Assembly (NCBI RefSeq): GCF_005490785.1
Contig: NZ_CP027295.1
Span: forward strand, 930,001 to 994,000
DNA: 64,000 nt
Origin: Brachybacterium sp. SGAir0954
GTDB taxonomy: Bacteria > Actinomycetota > Actinomycetes > Actinomycetales > Dermabacteraceae
Direction: 5' to 3'
In this document: piece by piece, positions 62,820 to 64,000 of the stretch
Layout of the letters: each line of letters opens with the position of its first letter
Numbering within the stretch: the stretch's first letter is position 1
The notes under the pieces: model-generated
Databases searched by the model: none
Told to the model about the DNA's origin: nothing
Seen by the model: only the letters and a program-made list of their open reading frames with translations
Position numbers and translations under genes: made by a program

Positions 62820-63698
62820 ATGACGACCCTCTCCGACAGCCCTTCAGACATCAGCACAGGCACCCCGGCCCCCGACGTCGATCTCCTGATCCTCGACGCG
62901 GCCGGCCTCGACCCCGCCGTCCTCGCCGAGGCCTACGAGCGCAGCGGCGCCGTGCACCTGCGCCGCGTGCTCGACGCCGAGGAGATCGCCGAGCTGCGGG
63001 AGACGTACACGCGCCACATCGAGGAGGACGGCACCGGCGGCGCCTTCCACGAGACCCCCGAGGACGACCCCCTCCACGCCTACCCCCGCATGATCCAGCC
63101 GCACCGTGACGACCACGCCCCCGGCCGCCTCGCCCGGCGGTGGCTGCTCGAGCGGCGCGTCATGGGCCGCGTCGAGGAGGCCGTCGGACCCGTCTGGGCC
63201 GCGCAGTCGATGTTCTACTTCAAGCCCCCGGGCGCCCGCGGCCAGGCCATGCACCAGGACAACTACTTCCTGCAGTCCCACCCCGAGACCTGCATCGCCG
63301 CCTGGATCGCGGTGGACGACTGCGACGGCGAGAACGACGCCCTGGGCGTGGTCCCCGGCACCCACCGCTACGACATCGAGTGCCCCGAGGAGGCCGACGC
63401 CGCCGAATCGTTCACGACCATCACCGTCTCCATCCCCGAGCACCTGCGCGTGGTGCAGACGGACATGCGCGCCGGCGACATGCTGATCTTCCACGGCAGC
63501 CTCGTGCACGGCTCGAAGCCGAACACGAGCACGGACCGGTTCCGCCGCTCGCTGATCCTCCACTACATCCCCGAGGGCAGCCGCGAGGTCGCCTCGAGCT
63601 ACCAGCCGCTGCTCGACGCCCGCGGCGAGGAGGTGCGCATCGACGCCGCGGAGATGGGCGGCACCTGCGGCGAGGGGTGGATCCCGAGCAACCACTGA
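62820..63698 (+). CDS. Phytanoyl-CoA dioxygenase (PhyH) family protein
   Basis: A 292-residue iron(II)/2-oxoglutarate-dependent oxygenase of the PhyH family. The iron-binding facial triad is visible as His145-x-Asp147 in MHQDNYFL and a distal His in FHGSLVHGS (225 or 230), and FRRSLILHY supplies the Arg for 2-oxoglutarate. The substrate is unknown; bacterial relatives near AraC regulators often act on small organic or sugar-derived compounds. There is no ribosome binding site; AAGACT six bases upstream could be a weak -10 of a leaderless message. It shares a 55-bp control region with the AraC gene. Confidence 0.85.
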   Translation: MTTLSDSPSDISTGTPAPDVDLLILDAAGLDPAVLAEAYERSGAVHLRRVLDAEEIAELRETYTRHIEEDGTGGAFHETPEDDPLHAYPRMIQPHRDDHAPGRLARRWLLERRVMGRVEEAVGPVWAAQSMFYFKPPGARGQAMHQDNYFLQSHPETCIAAWIAVDDCDGENDALGVVPGTHRYDIECPEEADAAESFTTITVSIPEHLRVVQTDMRAGDMLIFHGSLVHGSKPNTSTDRFRRSLILHYIPEGSREVASSYQPLLDARGEEVRIDAAEMGGTCGEGWIPSNH

Positions 63699-63702
63699 CG
63701 CC

Positions 63703-63708
63703 TAGTCT
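63703..63708 (+). promoter_or_regulatory. -10 box of a possible leaderless transcript
   Basis: TAGTCT lies six bases before the ATG at 63715, with no ribosome binding site between. No convincing -35 is seen. The spacing equals that at 58898 and 56321, which makes a leaderless start more believable. Confidence 0.4.
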
Positions 63709-63714
63709 TCGGTC

Positions 63715-64000
63715 ATGACTGCAGCCGACGCCTCCCGGGACCGCCTGCGCGCGCTGCTCGGCCTGACCGAGGGGACCCCCGGCGCGGCGCACCTCGCGCC
63801 CCGCCCCGACGACCGGACGCCCGACGGCGCGGAGTCCGTGGAGATCCGCGTGCCCGGCGAGGAGGAGGGCGTGCCCGCCTTCCTGCTGCGCCCCGAGCCG
63901 GCGCGTGCGAGCGGCGCCGCCGTGGTGCTCGTCGCCGGTCACGGCCGCGGCATCGACGACCTGGTCGAGCCCGACGGCTACCACGACGCGCTCGCCCGCA
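63715..64000 (+). CDS. Alpha/beta hydrolase, N-terminal part (3' truncated by window edge)
   Basis: The frame is open from the ATG at 63715 to the window end, 95 complete codons. After a helical start (RDRLRALLGLTEG) come strands with VEIRVPGEEEGVPAFLLRPE and VVLVAGHGRGIDDLVEPDGY, in which GHGRG is a probable oxyanion-hole loop of an alpha/beta hydrolase such as the dienelactone hydrolase or acetyl esterase groups. The nucleophile elbow lies outside the window, so the family is only probable. It starts 16 bp after the dioxygenase stop. Confidence 0.6.
   Translation, partial: MTAADASRDRLRALLGLTEGTPGAAHLAPRPDDRTPDGAESVEIRVPGEEEGVPAFLLRPEPARASGAAVVLVAGHGRGIDDLVEPDGYHDALAR

Overview
The window is 64 kb of very GC-rich, gene-dense DNA with frequent ATGA/GTGA start-stop overlaps, GTG starts, TANNNT -10 boxes, Tat-type lipoprotein signals, a GAF-ANTAR protein and a DUF222/HNH protein. 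This fits a high-GC actinobacterium. A Brachybacterium-like member of the Dermabacteraceae is my best guess, made from memory of the families and not from a search. I saw no rRNA, tRNA, CRISPR array, insertion sequence or prophage.

Layout. 1-2.5 kb: the end of a TetR-like regulator, an isochorismatase-fold hydrolase, a GAF-ANTAR regulator and a small ORF. 2.7-11.3 kb: L-rhamnose catabolism in two divergent units (rhaI-rhaEW-rhaB leftward; MFS permease-rhaM-esterase-TIM-barrel isomerase rightward) around one control region with two abutting operator-like repeats. 11.3-16.7 kb: a leftward sugar ABC importer with two binding proteins, one permease pair and a DUF624 protein. 17-24.2 kb: a rightward importer, GH35 beta-galactosidase and ROK regulator. 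24.2-33 kb: a leftward block with araB, araD, araA, an alditol-oxidase-like flavoenzyme, a GH27 alpha-galactosidase and a secreted GH43 galactanase-type enzyme. 33-38.4 kb: a LacI regulator and a ChvE/GguA/GguB-type importer. 38.5-46.1 kb: two more CUT1 importers, one ending in a cytoplasmic GH43. 46.1-55.4 kb: a secreted GH43 arabinanase, thyA-folA with a small membrane protein, a LacI regulator, an intracellular GH51, a secreted GH51 and a third LacI regulator. 55.5-64 kb: VOC protein, sugar isomerase, putP, DUF1206 protein, DUF222-HNH protein, AraC regulator with a divergent PhyH-type dioxygenase, and a truncated alpha/beta hydrolase.

Taken together, the genes describe use of rhamnose-, galactose- and arabinose-containing plant polymers, such as rhamnogalacturonan I side chains or arabinogalactan. 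Secreted GH43 and GH51 enzymes would release oligosaccharides, five ABC importers and one MFS permease would take them up, cytoplasmic GH35, GH27, GH43 and GH51 enzymes would cut them to monosaccharides, and rha and ara enzymes would finish the work. Leloir galactose genes and the MsmX-type ATPase needed by the CUT1 importers are not in the window.

The clearest hidden structure is regulatory. One LacI-type motif (consensus TCTACAACGTTGTAGA) recurs at four places over 20 kb, upstream of araD, an importer, the arabinanase and a GH51/LacI pair. A second motif (GATGTGAACGTTGACATC) flanks the 33 kb LacI gene. A rhamnose control region has two abutting TTGAAACG-type sites spanning a promoter. The DUF222-HNH gene has an SOS-box-like sequence on its -10 region, with a DnaA-box-like 9-mer and 9-bp tandem repeats upstream.
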